Below are positions 7,248 through 7,389 of a stretch of 7,389 nt of DNA, piece by piece. Source of the DNA: Nitrospira sp. GTDB taxonomy: Bacteria; Nitrospirota; Nitrospiria; Nitrospirales; Nitrospiraceae. The stretch covers positions 1 through 7,389 of the forward strand of contig JAAUPT010000076.1 in assembly GCA_012032965.1 (NCBI GenBank). Reading direction: 5' to 3'. Position 1 is the first letter of the stretch. Each line of letters begins with the position of its first letter. The position numbers were made by a program, and so were the translations under genes. The notes beneath the pieces were generated by a model, which made no database searches, was not told the origin of the DNA, and saw only the letters and a list, made by a program, of their open reading frames with translations.

Positions 7248-7389
7248 TTACCTTAGCTTGAGTGTACTCAAACTCAACAGCGCGAGTAGAATGGCGATAA
7301 TCCACAAGCGCACGACGACCTTTGGCTCTTCCCACCCTTTCATTTCAAATGATGATGGATGGGGGCCATGAGAAAGATCCGCTTGCCTC
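7248..7389 (-). CDS. mraY: MraY, phospho-MurNAc-pentapeptide transferase, C-terminal end only, with a one-base frameshift
   Basis: MraY is an integral membrane enzyme that transfers phospho-MurNAc-pentapeptide from UDP to undecaprenyl phosphate, making lipid I. Only the last 46 or so codons are inside the window; the rest lies beyond base 7389. Reading from 7387, the frame gives [13 protein letters not shown], which contains the family's invariant histidine motif. It then reaches a stop just after the motif. The expected continuation ([16 protein letters not shown], then a final hydrophobic helix and STLKLR) is in the neighbouring frame and ends at the TAA at 7250-7248. Adding one T (or C) to the T run at 7349-7347 restores HHHFE and joins the two parts. 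The stop lies 6 bases before the murD ATG, as expected for an operon. Identity is firm despite the short length; the frameshift looks like a sequence error. Confidence 0.9.
   Translation of the reverse strand, partial: RQADLSHGPHPSSFEMKGWEEPKVVVRLWIIAILLALLSLSTLKLR

Noticed and set aside
1..7389. An undescribed system, mobile element, CRISPR array or RNA gene
   Set aside because: The window is almost wholly filled by recognisable dcw genes. I saw no direct repeats, transposase, tRNA or rRNA signal, and no unexplained stretch longer than 94 bases.

Overview
The window is a piece of a bacterial dcw (division and cell wall) cluster. Every convincing gene lies on the minus strand. Read in the direction of transcription, from high to low coordinates, the order is mraY (3' end only), murD, ftsW, murG, murC, murB, ddl and ftsQ (first 22 codons only). 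The genes are packed tightly. Two junctions are four-base ATGA overlaps (ftsW/murG and ddl/ftsQ). The other gaps are 6 to 35 bases, apart from a 94-base interval between murG and murC. No plus-strand gene, RNA gene, mobile element, CRISPR array or transcription terminator is supported.

The products form one pathway. MraY makes lipid I at the membrane. MurD adds D-glutamate to UDP-MurNAc-L-Ala. MurG turns lipid I into lipid II. FtsW polymerises lipid II at the septum. MurC and MurB act at the start of the cytoplasmic branch: MurB makes UDP-MurNAc and MurC adds L-alanine. Ddl supplies D-Ala-D-Ala. FtsQ, whose basic cytoplasmic tail starts at the window edge, belongs to the divisome. The cluster therefore encodes a Gram-negative style septal peptidoglycan system. 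murB sits between murC and ddl; in Escherichia coli it is elsewhere on the chromosome. The gene order, the moderately GC-rich coding and the general look of the proteins suggest a Nitrospira-like (Nitrospirota) bacterium. That is an inference from memory and not a demonstrated assignment.

The striking property is sequence integrity. Three of the eight genes (mraY, ftsW, murG) have their conserved protein split between two reading frames. Each is repaired by adding one base: near 7347-7349 (T run), 5094-5097 (T run) and 4500-4505. All three lesions have the same polarity (one base missing), two lie in short homopolymers, and all hit genes normally essential for growth. Uncorrected sequencing or assembly error is the simplest explanation, although real mutations cannot be excluded from sequence alone. 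murD, murC, murB and ddl are full length and intact.

I found no undescribed biological system. Lesser points are a hairpin and a possible short upstream reading frame between murG and murC, a Cys in place of the usual catalytic Ser in MurB, and departures from family consensus motifs in MurG, MurD and Ddl.
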